Positions 45,596-54,519 are shown, numbered from the stretch's first letter. The stretch: 64,000 bases of DNA from Microlunatus phosphovorus NM-1 (GCF_000270245.1 NC_015635.1:3782001-3846000); one strand, 5' to 3'. Notes: generated by a model from the letters alone, not told the origin. Made by a program: numbers and translations.

Positions 45596-48500
45596 GTGAC
45601 CGAACTCGCGGTGCGTGTTCTCGGGGGACTGTCGGTCAATGCCTTCGATGTCGCACACCTGGACAGGAAGGCACGGAGCCTGCTGCTGCTCCTGGCCCTG
45701 GCGCGGGGCAGTCCGGTCCCGGTCGACGCGTTGGTCGACGCACTGTGGGGCGACATCCCACCCAGCCGGCCCCACGATCAGGTCGCGGTTCTCGCCAGCC
45801 GGGTGCGACGTCTGCTCGGCCGTAGCCGAGTGGAACGTTCGGATCAGGGCTACCGGCTGCGCGCCGACTGGATCGATCTTGTCGAGTTGGACGTCGTGGT
45901 GCGCGAGGCGGAACGGCGGCTCGAGGCGGGCGAGACAGGCACGGCGAGCGCAGCGCGGGCAGTGCTCGCGCTGCTTGGTGGATCGGTGCCGGAGGTGCGA
46001 TCCGAAACAACCTGGGCCGCTGCCGAGTACGCTGCGGCAACCCGCCTGGTCCAGCGCGCCCGGCGGGTCGCGGCCGCCGGTCTGCTGGCTGCCGGCGAGT
46101 GGCGCGACGCGCTCGACCTCGCCGCGGCCGATCTGGCTGCCGACCCCTTCGATGAGCAGGCGGCCCGCGCCGTGATGCTGGCCCATACTGCAGGTGGGCG
46201 ACCCGCCCAGGCGCTCAGCACGTACGCCACACTGCGCACCACCCTCGCCGACGAGCTCGGCACCGACCCGGCTGCGGAGACCGCCGAACTGCACACTGCG
46301 ATCCTGCGTGGCGATCTGCCGGTCACCCGGCCGGCGATGCCCGTGCCGACGTTGGTCGGCCGGGACAGCCAACTCGCCCACCTCGACTCGTTGGTGCCAC
46401 GGGCGGCCGCGACCCGGGTGCCCAGGGTCGCGCTGGTTTCCGGCGAGGCCGGCATCGGCAAGACCACGTTGCTGACCAGCTGGGCGGCCAAGCGGCGGTC
46501 CCTCGGCGACCGAGTGCTCCTCGGGACGTGTGGACCGCTGGACCGGGCTGCGCCCCTGGACGTCCTGCTCTCGGCGCTCGCCGCAGATCTGCGGGAGGTC
46601 GACACCAGCGCGCTGCTTGGCGCAGACGCGGCCGTCCTCGCGCCGCTGCTGGGAACGGCAGAGCCGACCACCAGATCGGTCGACCCGGCGCTGGGCCCCG
46701 CCGTGCTCTACGGCGCTGTCACCCGGGTGATCGGCCGGATCGCGGGCGACCGGGCGGCGGTCGTGGTCATCGACGATGCGCATCTGGCCGGCCCGACGCT
46801 GGCCGACTGGCTGACCTATCTGCGCCGACGTCCCCTGCCGATCGTCGTCGTTCTCGGCGCACGCCCCGAAGAGTGCCCAGACCTGCCGGTCACCGATCAC
46901 GTCGGGCTCGGCCCTCTGGACCGGGCGCATGTCGCGGCCCTGGTCGGCGAACAGCGAGCAGACGAGCTGCACGCCCGGTCCGGCGGGCACCCACTCTTCC
47001 TCGCTGAGCTCGCGAGCGTCCCCTCCGGTGAGCTGCCCGAGTCCCTCGTCGCCGCGCTCACGGCGCGGTGCGACCAGCTGCAATCGGCGGGCGGGCTGGT
47101 CCGCACGGCGGCGGTGCTGGGCGACGAGCTCGACATCGACCTGCTTGCGGGCATCCTGGGCCGTGGCACCTTGGACGTGCTCACCGATGCGGAGCGGGCG
47201 GTTCGCGGCGGGCTACTGGTGGAGACCTCCGGCAGACTGCGGTTCCGTCATGACCTGGTCCGGACGGCGCTGGTCTCCGGGACGAGTCTCGGCCGCACCG
47301 CCGCCCTGCACCGGGAGGCCGGGCGGGCCCTCGCCCGCCGCCGGGACGTGGACCCGGCCATGGTCGCCGAGCACGCACTGCTCGGTGGCGACCGCGACCT
47401 CGCGGCCCAGTGGTTGCGGATCGCAGCCGACCGTGCGGCGGAGCGCTTCGACTACGCGACGGCGGAAGACCTGCTGGACCAGTCGCTCGCCCAGGCCGCG
47501 GACGACACCACCCTGCTCGCCCGTGCCCGCGTACGGATCCAGCGGCGGCGCTATCGCGACGCCGAAGCGGACGCAGTGGCCGCGCGCGATGCCGGCCCGC
47601 TGCGGTGGGAGGCAGCCGCTTGGGCGGCGTATTTCGACCGACGCTTCGACGACGCCGCGTCCTACGCCGACGACGGCGCCCTTGCCGCCGAGGACGCGGC
47701 CTCCCGTGCCCGCTGCCTGGTCGCCTCCGGACGGATCCTGCACGCACGCGGGGAGCTGAGCCGGGCCGGACAACAGCTGGACGCTGCGCTGCACGAAGCG
47801 AAGGGCGGGGACCGGCTCGAGGCCGCCGCCTGGCGCGGCGTGCTGCACGCTCATCGCAGCGAGATCGACCAGGCGCTGATGCTGCTCCGCCCGGCCACGA
47901 GACCCGGCATCGGCGTTGCACACACCTCCGCGTCGATGCACGCGCTGCTTTTCACCGGGCACACCTTCGCCGCCGCCGGTCGGGCTCAGGAGGCACTGGC
48001 CTGCTTCGCCGACTACACCGCCGAGGTGGCGCGGCGCGACGTGCCGCGATTTGCCGGCCGGGGCGTCAACTTCTCCGGATGGGTGCTGCGCAACCTGGGT
48101 GCGGTCGAGGCCGGCGTCGATGCGCACCAGGAGGCGGCTGCCGACGCCGTCGACGGCGTGGTGATCCCGGAGGTTCTGGTCGCCGCGCTCGAAGACCTCG
48201 CCGAGGAACGGATCCGAGCCGATGATCCCGACCGGGCAGCGCGGTTCCTCGACCAGGCTCGGGCAGCGCTCGTCGGCGACCTCGTCTTCGGGTGGCGGCT
48301 GGCGATGAAGCTGCAGTTGCTCGAAGCGCAGGTCCAATTGCTCCGCGGCGAGCCCGAGTCGGCGCTGCGCGTGGCAGAGGAACTGGCGAGCGCCGCGGCG
48401 CGAGCTCTTGTCCCTCGGTACGAGGCCTGTGCCCGTCTCCTCGTCCATCGGGCCGCGCACGCGCTGGGCGAGCCGGTCGAGACCACGGCGGTGCGGCGAG

Positions 48501-48715
48501 ACCTCGGTCGGGTCGAGCGTGCGGTCGGGATCGAAGCGTGGTGGTGGGCGGGCAGCACTGGTGCCGCGCTCGGGGACGAGCGGTGGCTGGCCCGGTCGGA
48601 GGAACTGGTCGCCGACCTCGCTCGCCGATCCGGTGACCACGGCGACGAGTTGCGGGCCGGGGCAGCTCGGCAGCTCGAGCGGTGGCGATCCGCCGCGGCG
48701 GTCAGGTCGCGATGA
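45596..48715 (+). CDS. SARP/AfsR-type regulator: BTAD plus STAND ATPase and repeats, 1039 aa
   Basis: A large activator. Residues 1-90 are an OmpR-like winged helix (VRVLGGLSVNAFDVAHLDRK). About 95-240 form the bacterial transcriptional activator domain, ending in ADELGTDPAAETAELHTAIL. Then comes an ATPase with Walker A SGEAGIGKTTLL and a long TPR-like helical sensor. The start is a GTG. It is downstream of a cupin in one operon, and its gene end overlaps the convergent methyltransferase by 14 bases. Two promoters with paired CTGCAA repeats flank the locus and suit its DNA-binding type, suggesting self-activation and control of the kinase-methyltransferase operon (inference). Confidence 0.87.
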   Translation: MTELAVRVLGGLSVNAFDVAHLDRKARSLLLLLALARGSPVPVDALVDALWGDIPPSRPHDQVAVLASRVRRLLGRSRVERSDQGYRLRADWIDLVELDVVVREAERRLEAGETGTASAARAVLALLGGSVPEVRSETTWAAAEYAAATRLVQRARRVAAAGLLAAGEWRDALDLAAADLAADPFDEQAARAVMLAHTAGGRPAQALSTYATLRTTLADELGTDPAAETAELHTAILRGDLPVTRPAMPVPTLVGRDSQLAHLDSLVPRAAATRVPRVALVSGEAGIGKTTLLTSWAAKRRSLGDRVLLGTCGPLDRAAPLDVLLSALAADLREVDTSALLGADAAVLAPLLGTAEPTTRSVDPALGPAVLYGAVTRVIGRIAGDRAAVVVIDDAHLAGPTLADWLTYLRRRPLPIVVVLGARPEECPDLPVTDHVGLGPLDRAHVAALVGEQRADELHARSGGHPLFLAELASVPSGELPESLVAALTARCDQLQSAGGLVRTAAVLGDELDIDLLAGILGRGTLDVLTDAERAVRGGLLVETSGRLRFRHDLVRTALVSGTSLGRTAALHREAGRALARRRDVDPAMVAEHALLGGDRDLAAQWLRIAADRAAERFDYATAEDLLDQSLAQAADDTTLLARARVRIQRRRYRDAEADAVAARDAGPLRWEAAAWAAYFDRRFDDAASYADDGALAAEDAASRARCLVASGRILHARGELSRAGQQLDAALHEAKGGDRLEAAAWRGVLHAHRSEIDQALMLLRPATRPGIGVAHTSASMHALLFTGHTFAAAGRAQEALACFADYTAEVARRDVPRFAGRGVNFSGWVLRNLGAVEAGVDAHQEAAADAVDGVVIPEVLVAALEDLAEERIRADDPDRAARFLDQARAALVGDLVFGWRLAMKLQLLEAQVQLLRGEPESALRVAEELASAAARALVPRYEACARLLVHRAAHALGEPVETTAVRRDLGRVERAVGIEAWWWAGSTGAALGDERWLARSEELVADLARRSGDHGDELRAGAARQLERWRSAAAVRSR

Positions 48716-49457
48716 GCCCCAGGACCGGCACGACCACCGGAGGTGCGTCCGCGAGTTGCTGCTCGGCCTCGCTCCGTACCGTGTGACGGGTGGCGGGGCT
48801 CAGGGTCGCCAGGAACGGCGCGTGGTGCGCCATGCCGAGTCGCCAGGCCACGAGATCGCCGGCCGTTACTGCTCCGACGGTGACCTCGCACTGCTCGACC
48901 CTGACCTCTGCATAGCCGGCGGCCCGGGCCAAGGAGATCAGCCGGGCGGGATCCCCGACGTACCGCTCCCTGCCTTCCTTGAAGGCGACATACCAGGCCG
49001 GTGGGCGGTAGCCGCGCTCGGCGAGCACCTGCTCGACGACTCGCTTGGCCGGATGACTCCAGCCCTCGGCGAACGCCGACGCGACCACCCCGGCGGCGAC
49101 CCGGCGCAGCTCCCGCAGGCCTGCCTCCGGTTTCGACAGGTGGCCCAGCACGAAGCCGGCGAGGGCGAGGTCAAACGCGCCGTCGTGGAACGGTAAGTGC
49201 ACCAGATCAGCAACGACGGCTGGTGCAGACAGCATTGCCGGCGCCAGATCCGTACTGACGACCCGGGCCGCTCCTCGCTTCCGGGCCGCGTCTCCCATCG
49301 CTCCCGTCCCGGCTGCCGCGTCGAGCACGACCCGATCTCGGACGAGGCCCGGCGAGCGATCAAGGAGGGCATCGGCCAGCTGGGCATACAGTCGTGCGGG
49401 ACCCCGCCGCCAGGCATCGGCGGAACGATCGTAGGCGTCCGCGATCGCGCCGGTCAC
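48702..49457 (-). CDS. SAM-dependent methyltransferase (class I)
   Basis: A 251-residue methyltransferase. The SAM-binding loop is VLDAAAGTGAMGDAARKRGA, the acidic residue after strand 2 is in VVSTDLAPAML, and the post-motif is LPFHDGAFDLALAGFVLGHL. The substrate is unknown. I chose the GTG at 49457, which overlaps the upstream kinase stop in GTGA, so the two are coupled. Its last 14 bases overlap the convergent SARP gene. Confidence 0.87.
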   Translation of the reverse strand: MTGAIADAYDRSADAWRRGPARLYAQLADALLDRSPGLVRDRVVLDAAAGTGAMGDAARKRGAARVVSTDLAPAMLSAPAVVADLVHLPFHDGAFDLALAGFVLGHLSKPEAGLRELRRVAAGVVASAFAEGWSHPAKRVVEQVLAERGYRPPAWYVAFKEGRERYVGDPARLISLARAAGYAEVRVEQCEVTVGAVTAGDLVAWRLGMAHHAPFLATLSPATRHTVRSEAEQQLADAPPVVVPVLGLIAT

Positions 49458-50491
49458 GCCAGCAACGGTGCTGCCGCGACGGCCCGCGTTTCCCACCAGG
49501 CCAATTCGTCGTCGTACCCACCGAAGGCCTTCTCCCAGCCGAACTGCACCAGGGCGCCGAGCAGTCCGAGCGCCAACTGGCGATCCCACCACTGCGAGGT
49601 GTCGATGCCACGGCGCTCCAGTGCGGCGCGGTAGAGATCGATGGCCTCCTCTTTGGTGACGGGCAGCCGGCGGCAGTTGATCGCCAGATACCAGGCCAGG
49701 TCGGCCGTGCCGGCTCCCCGCCCCGGGGTCTCCCAGTCGAGCAGGATGGTGCGGCCGGCATCGTCGATGCCGAGGTTGTCGAGCTTCCAGTTGCCGTGCA
49801 CGAGGGTCTGCGGCGTCGTCGCCAGCGCGGCCAGCAACGGCGTCGGATCGTGCACGAGTGGTACGACGACCGCTGCGGCCCGGGGTGCGACCGAGGCCAA
49901 CAGCGGCCAGCCCTGGGCGACCAGCCGTGGGACCAGATGCTCCTGCTCGAGGGCTGCCTCCTCCGCCGCCATCCGCGGCGAGAGCTCGAGGTAACGATCG
50001 ATCGGCGCGACCACATCGATGTCCTGGGTGGTCTGCCAGAAGGCCGCATGCAGGGCGGCCAGGTGGTCGAGGAAACGCTCGTTCTGCTCCGCGGTGATCG
50101 GGTCGTCGACGGCCGGGATCAGCCATGGACCGACATCGTGCATCAGCAATGCGGACAATGCCGGTCGGCGCTCATCGTGCGCCACTGCGACGATCGGCTG
50201 GGCGATCTCGGCCGGCAGCGCGCCGAGGATCCCGCGCCGCCACAGTGCCACGGTCGGGCTGCCGGGCACCCGGGCCGCCCGCAGCGACCAGTCGCGGTCG
50301 TGGTCCAGGTATTTGACCACGTACGCCGTGTCGCCGATCGTCACCCGCTCGAGGACTGCCCCGGATTTACCGGGCGCTTCGATTAGGTGGCGGCTGGTGG
50401 CGCCGACCAGCAGATCTTCGACTGAGCCGAAGACCTCAGGCATCGGCAGCATCACTCTCGGCGAGCGATCAACCACAGGCGGTTGGGACAT
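49454..50491 (-). CDS. APH-family phosphotransferase
   Basis: A small-molecule kinase fold of 345 residues. The lysine strand is TAYVVKYLDHDRDW. The usual HxD catalytic loop reads LVHGNWKLDNLGI, with Asn where many relatives have Asp. The metal motif is LLDWETPGRGAGTADLAWYL. The HGNWKLDN variant is common in phosphotransferases of uncertain activity. The ATG at 50491 has a GAGGAG site; an ATG at 50515 is less likely. It forms a coupled pair with the methyltransferase, under a promoter resembling that of the cupin-SARP operon. Confidence 0.84.
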   Translation of the reverse strand: MSQPPVVDRSPRVMLPMPEVFGSVEDLLVGATSRHLIEAPGKSGAVLERVTIGDTAYVVKYLDHDRDWSLRAARVPGSPTVALWRRGILGALPAEIAQPIVAVAHDERRPALSALLMHDVGPWLIPAVDDPITAEQNERFLDHLAALHAAFWQTTQDIDVVAPIDRYLELSPRMAAEEAALEQEHLVPRLVAQGWPLLASVAPRAAAVVVPLVHDPTPLLAALATTPQTLVHGNWKLDNLGIDDAGRTILLDWETPGRGAGTADLAWYLAINCRRLPVTKEEAIDLYRAALERRGIDTSQWWDRQLALGLLGALVQFGWEKAFGGYDDELAWWETRAVAAAPLLA

Positions 50492-50528
50492 CACAGGCTC
50501 CTCGACTCGGTTCATTTTGCCAAACCCG

Positions 50529-50562
50529 AGCCTGCGCGCCCAGTCTTGCAGTCCGCTTGCAG
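50529..50562 (-). promoter_or_regulatory. SARP-type promoter of the kinase-methyltransferase operon
   Basis: On the minus strand CTGCAAG occurs at 50562-50556 and 50551-50545 (11-base period), followed after exactly 10 bases by CAGGCT at 50534-50529. This is the same layout as at 45086-45119, down to the CAGGCTC sequence. A start of transcription near 50522 would leave a short leader with the GAGGAG site. Confidence 0.65.
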
Positions 50563-50586
50563 TCGCCGTGCTGCGCTCGGCTTTCC

Positions 50587-50649
50587 GTCAAGGTTCTCTT
50601 GACTCTGGATCTATCGTCAAGTACAACTTGACGTCATGCAAACCTTGAC
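50587..50649. promoter_or_regulatory. Three tandem 17-bp palindromes over a promoter (candidate repressor sites)
   Basis: GTCAAGGTTCTCTTGAC (50587-50603), GTCAAGTACAACTTGAC (50616-50632) and the weaker GTCATGCAAACCTTGAC (50633-50649) share the form GTCAAG-N5-CTTGAC. A -35 (TTGACT, 50599-50604) and -10 (TACAAC, 50622-50627) lie 17 bases apart, each inside a palindrome, so a bound dimer would block the polymerase. The regulator is not identifiable here. Confidence 0.65.
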
Positions 50650-51625
50650 GATGTACGGAATCTGCGAACCTGGTCCCGGTCCCCGCTGGCGTGCCTTGTT
50701 CGACGCGACTTGGCCTGCCTACCGCCGCTGGTATCTGTCCGAGGGTCTGGAAGCCCGGCCTTCGCTGATCGAAGCCGCCTCGTCACTCGCCCGACACATG
50801 CCCGAGCTGCTACCGACCTGGGCCCGGCTGTCGCGGCAGACCGGCTTCGACGACGTGGCCACCAGAATGCTCAGTCACTGGCGCCTCCCCGCGTTCGCGC
50901 CCGCCGCCTGCAGCCAGGTTGCGGTTCTCGAGCCGTCCCCCACTCTGCTGCGGAACTACGACTATCACCCGGATCTCTTCGAGTGCGTCAGCATCAGCAC
51001 CAACTACCTCCAGCCGGTGATCGGCACCGGCGACTGCTTGTGGGGGCTGCTCGACGGCATGAACGGCTCCGGCCTGGCGGTCTCCTTGACCTTCGGCGGC
51101 GACCGGCGTACGGGCCCAGGCTTCGGCATTCCGCTGGTCGTGCGCTACCTGCTGGAGGTCTGCCACGACGTCGACGAGGCGCGTGCGGCGCTGCGGGGTC
51201 TGCCGGTCGCGATGTCGTACAACCTCACGCTGGTGGATCGCTCCGGACAGTTCGCGACCGCGTACGTCGGGCCGGGTCGAGAGGTGGAGCTGCGCACCCG
51301 CTCAATGGCGACCAACCACCGCTGGGACCAGCCTCTGGATCGCGACCATGCGACGCGCTACCGCAGCGTCGAGCGGCAGGACCACCTCCGAGATCTGGTC
51401 GATCGTGGGTCGACACCTGACATGGTTGCTGCCGAGCTGCTCAGACCACCGCTGCACACGACCGACTACGCCGCCGGGTTCGGCACGCTGTACACCGCCG
51501 TCTACGACGTGGGTGAGAAACAGCTGGAGTACCGGTGGCCCGGCCAGCGGTGGCTCCGCGGCTTCGGGTCCCGGGACGAGACGTTCACGGCGACCCTGGG
51601 CGAGGGTGGTCTGGTGGCCGCCTGA
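50636..51625 (+). CDS. C45-type peptidase/acyltransferase family (Ntn hydrolase)
   Basis: A 329-residue protein related to acyl-CoA:6-aminopenicillanate acyltransferase and choloylglycine-like N-terminal nucleophile hydrolases. The likely nucleophile is Cys92 in PAACSQVAVL, followed by the LLRNYDYHPDLFE loop and the MNGSGLAVSLTFGGDRRTG strand. Members usually self-cleave before the Cys. The first ATG (50636) falls about where the promoter would start RNA, so a leaderless transcript is possible; ATG 50651 is an alternative. It is divergent from the kinase gene and probably repressed through the three palindromes. Confidence 0.82.
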   Translation: MQTLTMYGICEPGPGPRWRALFDATWPAYRRWYLSEGLEARPSLIEAASSLARHMPELLPTWARLSRQTGFDDVATRMLSHWRLPAFAPAACSQVAVLEPSPTLLRNYDYHPDLFECVSISTNYLQPVIGTGDCLWGLLDGMNGSGLAVSLTFGGDRRTGPGFGIPLVVRYLLEVCHDVDEARAALRGLPVAMSYNLTLVDRSGQFATAYVGPGREVELRTRSMATNHRWDQPLDRDHATRYRSVERQDHLRDLVDRGSTPDMVAAELLRPPLHTTDYAAGFGTLYTAVYDVGEKQLEYRWPGQRWLRGFGSRDETFTATLGEGGLVAA

Positions 51626-51649
51626 AGCACCCTGCCCGACAATGGGCTC

Positions 51650-51904
51650 ATGTCGGAGATCCCCTACCAGCAGATGTCGGAGCTGGATGACCAGCAGCTT
51701 GCCACGATGGCCCAGCAGGCAGTGGCCGAGCTAGCGCGACGTGGCACGCACAGCTCGTTCAAGCTGTTGGTGGACCTGAGCACGTACGTCGGTGTCAGCC
51801 TCGGCGAGGCGGCCCGGCAGGTGGCGGCTGCCGGATCCTGGAGCCAGGTGGCCGACATCACCGGCACCACCAAGCAGGCGGCCTGGTCTCGCTGGAGCAG
51901 CTGA
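51650..51904 (+). CDS. Small conserved-looking protein, possible helix-turn-helix, 84 aa
   Basis: A short acidic helical protein. The C-terminal half (LGEAARQVAAAGSWSQVADI, then TGTTKQAAWSRW) reads like a helix-turn-helix in which TGTTKQAAWSRW would be the recognition helix. I do not recognise a named family. It sits 24 bases after the C45-type gene and 50 bases before the DUF429-RelA fusion, all on the plus strand, so could be co-expressed with either. The ribosome site is weak. Confidence 0.65.
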   Translation: MSEIPYQQMSELDDQQLATMAQQAVAELARRGTHSSFKLLVDLSTYVGVSLGEAARQVAAAGSWSQVADITGTTKQAAWSRWSS

Positions 51905-51954
51905 CCGGGTGCCGGAGCGGCTCCAGGTCGGCGAATACGCTGATACGGCAGGGT

Positions 51955-53856
51955 GTGGACGTGCACTTCATCGGTATCGACCTCGCCTGGGGCGACAAGC
52001 GACCCACCGGCCTCGCGGTCATCGACAACGACGCCCGATTGCTCGAGGTGAGCGCCGTGCGCACCGACGACGAGATCGTGGCCGCACTGGCCGCATACGC
52101 CGAGGATGACTGTCTCGCCGCGATCGACGCCCCGATCGTGGTCACCAACGCCACTGGGTCGCGGCCGGCCGAGCAACAGCTCAGCAAGGACTTCCGTCGC
52201 TTTGACGCGGCCACCCACCCGTCCAACACGGGCAAGCCCGAGTTCGCGAACGGCACCCGGGCAGCGCGAGTCGCCAAGCGGCTCGGCCTCGACATCGACC
52301 CGCGGTCGGGTCGGCGGCGACGGGCGATCGAGGTCTATCCGCACCCGGCGACGATCGTGCTGTTCGGACTGCCGAAGGTCTTGCGCTACAAGGCCAAGCC
52401 TGGTCGCGATCTGGACCTGCTGCGCTCGGAGCTGCTGAGCCTGATGACGTTGGTGGCTGGCGTGGTCTCGACCGAGGAGACCTGGGCCGGGCTACGTCAT
52501 CAGGTCGAGAACGCCACTCGGAAGAGTGAGCTGCGCCACGTCGAGGACCAGGTCGACGCCGTGCTCTGTGCCTACCTTGCCCACTTCGTCCACCACCGTC
52601 GCGACCTGACCACCTGTTACGGCGACCTGGAGACCGGCTACATCATCACGCCGACGCTCGGAGCCGAGATTCCCCCGGCCCGGGCCGAGGTGGTGCGTCG
52701 CGCCGTGCAGGCGTACGCCGCCCAGCACAGCGAGCTCACTCGAGCTGGACAGGAGGCCGTCGCCCTGGTGCAGGGACTGCTCGACGAGGCCGGCATCAAC
52801 TACCTGTCAGTGACCGGACGGACCAAGTCGGTGCCGTCCTTCGCCGAGAAGGCCGCACGGACGAAGTTGGGAACACCTCTCTACAGCGACCCGCTGACCC
52901 AGATCACCGATCTGCTGGGTGTCCGGGTGATCACCTATGTCCGTGACGACGTCGACGCCGTGGCCGATGTCCTCGCCGAACAGGTGATCGTGCACGACGA
53001 CCGGGACTGGGGGCTGGAGACTGCGAACGAGGGTCGCTTCGGCTACGCCAGTCGGCACCTGATGATCGGCCTGGATCCGGCCCGGGAGAGCCATCCCGAC
53101 TTCGCCCACCTGCGCGGGCACGCGGCCCAGGTCCAGGTGCGCACGGTGCTGCAGCATGCGTGGGCCGAGTTCGAGCACGACATCCGCTACAAAGGAACCG
53201 TGCCGGCCGAGCACGTCGGCGAGTTCGACCGCCGTTTCACCCTCGCCGCCGGGCTGCTCGAACTGGCTGACCACGAGTTCTCCAAGATCCGAGAGCGACT
53301 CCGGGGCGTGGCACCCGAAGTCAACGAGACGATCGGAGACGATCCGCGGCTCGACCCGCGCGAGCTGGCGGCGTACCTCGCCGGGCAGTACTCGGAGGCC
53401 GGCTGGTCGCGTGCCGAGCACTACAGCTGGATCGCCGACATCCTGCTCGAGCTCGGCGTCACCTCGCTGGTCGAGCTGGGAGACGTGCTCCGCGAGGCCG
53501 ATGAGGCCGCGATCGCCGCGCAGATGGACTACCGGCACCCGCCCGGTGCCGTACGCCGCCTCGATGACGCCCTCCTCTGGGTGTTCGGCGCGCGCTATGT
53601 GGCGTTGCACCAGAATGCCGACCGCGCAGCCTTGCTCGAGCACCGGCTCGCCCGACTTCGGGCAGCGCCTCCCGCTCTTAGAGCGCGCGCGGCTTCAGGA
53701 CCGGCGGAAGCCGACGACCGCCAGCCCGGTCAGCAGCAGCATCAGGGCGATCTGCACGAAGTCCAGACCGCGACCTTCGACCCCGGCGAACTGCGAGAGG
53801 GTCAAGACGGCGAACACGATCACGGCGGCGAGCGGCACGGCCCGGCTGCGCAGTAG
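51955..53856 (+). CDS. DUF429 domain fused to a RelA/SpoT nucleotidyltransferase
   Basis: An unusual two-domain protein. Residues 1-250 are DUF429, an RNase H-like fold (GIDLAWG at 7-13, AIDAPIVV at 56-63, a conserved acidic HVEDQVDAVLCAYL). Residues about 275-415 are an alarmone synthetase fold (TGRTKSVPSFAEKAART, TDLLGVRVITYV, RFGYASRHLM, QVQVRTVLQHAWAEFEHDIR). No HD hydrolase domain is present. A helical region to about 570 follows. After RLRAAPPALRARA the last 60 residues are low-complexity and lie antisense to the neighbouring gene, so the original stop was probably lost by a small shift near 53680. The start is a GTG. It could make (p)ppGpp-like nucleotides or pyrophosphorylate another target. 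Confidence 0.82.
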   Translation: MDVHFIGIDLAWGDKRPTGLAVIDNDARLLEVSAVRTDDEIVAALAAYAEDDCLAAIDAPIVVTNATGSRPAEQQLSKDFRRFDAATHPSNTGKPEFANGTRAARVAKRLGLDIDPRSGRRRRAIEVYPHPATIVLFGLPKVLRYKAKPGRDLDLLRSELLSLMTLVAGVVSTEETWAGLRHQVENATRKSELRHVEDQVDAVLCAYLAHFVHHRRDLTTCYGDLETGYIITPTLGAEIPPARAEVVRRAVQAYAAQHSELTRAGQEAVALVQGLLDEAGINYLSVTGRTKSVPSFAEKAARTKLGTPLYSDPLTQITDLLGVRVITYVRDDVDAVADVLAEQVIVHDDRDWGLETANEGRFGYASRHLMIGLDPARESHPDFAHLRGHAAQVQVRTVLQHAWAEFEHDIRYKGTVPAEHVGEFDRRFTLAAGLLELADHEFSKIRERLRGVAPEVNETIGDDPRLDPRELAAYLAGQYSEAGWSRAEHYSWIADILLELGVTSLVELGDVLREADEAAIAAQMDYRHPPGAVRRLDDALLWVFGARYVALHQNADRAALLEHRLARLRAAPPALRARAASGPAEADDRQPGQQQHQGDLHEVQTATFDPGELREGQDGEHDHGGERHGPAAQ

Positions 53857-54381
53857 CGAGGCGGCCAGCAGCAGCGATCCGACCGTGAAGAGCAGGAAGC
53901 CGACCATGGCCGGCACGAAACCATGCTGCGGGTTCTCTGCGGCGTACGCCATCAACGCTTTGCCGGCGTCGACCGGGATGGCCGACGAGGTGGCGTACCA
54001 GGCGAGAGAAGCGAAGGCGAAGCTGCCCATGGCGAAGAGCAGACCGCCCAGTGAGGTGACGATCGCACCGACCAGGGCCGGCACGCGACCTCGGCCTCGG
54101 ACCAGGGACAGGACCGTCATCGAGAACAGCAGTCCGACGACGGCAAATGCGATGCCGTCGGCGAGCATCCCGGCCCAGGCCGCGTCGCGCACCGGGGCGA
54201 TCTCGTCGTAGCTGGTCGCGTTGCGCTCCCCCCACGGCGTCGTGACGAGGAGGCCGGCGATGGTCAGGGCGCCGAGACCGAGGCCGACGGCGGCGACCCG
54301 GCGTCGGGCCCGCGCGGGGTCGGTGCCATCGGCGAGCACGGTGGATCCGTCAGCTTGGGTGGTGGTGGGTGTGGCGGTCAT
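53695..54381 (-). CDS. Six-segment membrane protein of unknown function
   Basis: A 228-residue protein with about six hydrophobic segments (for example VAAVGLGLGALTIAGLLV, FAVVGLLFSMTVLSLV, MVGFLLFTVGSLLLAASLL). The ATG at 54381 has an AGGAGG ribosome site; a frame to 54414 is less likely. It is divergent from a two-component system, so may be its target. Its 3' end overlaps the tail of the convergent DUF429-RelA gene by 162 bases. Confidence 0.78.
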   Translation of the reverse strand: MTATPTTTQADGSTVLADGTDPARARRRVAAVGLGLGALTIAGLLVTTPWGERNATSYDEIAPVRDAAWAGMLADGIAFAVVGLLFSMTVLSLVRGRGRVPALVGAIVTSLGGLLFAMGSFAFASLAWYATSSAIPVDAGKALMAYAAENPQHGFVPAMVGFLLFTVGSLLLAASLLRSRAVPLAAVIVFAVLTLSQFAGVEGRGLDFVQIALMLLLTGLAVVGFRRS

Positions 54382-54519
54382 GGCGGCCTCCTGGACGCTA
54401 AGGATTCGTTGCAAAAGACACTAGAAATCGCAGGCTGCGACCACATCGGAGCGAGCACCCGATCGATCCCCGTGCTGGTACGGAGGCCACCGGGGCGATG
54501 TCCTCCTTACAGTGCAGAT

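Noticed and set aside
51650-51904. Antitoxin for the RelA-domain protein
   Set aside because: Spacing and size would fit, but no antitoxin family is recognised, so it is left as an unassigned small gene.
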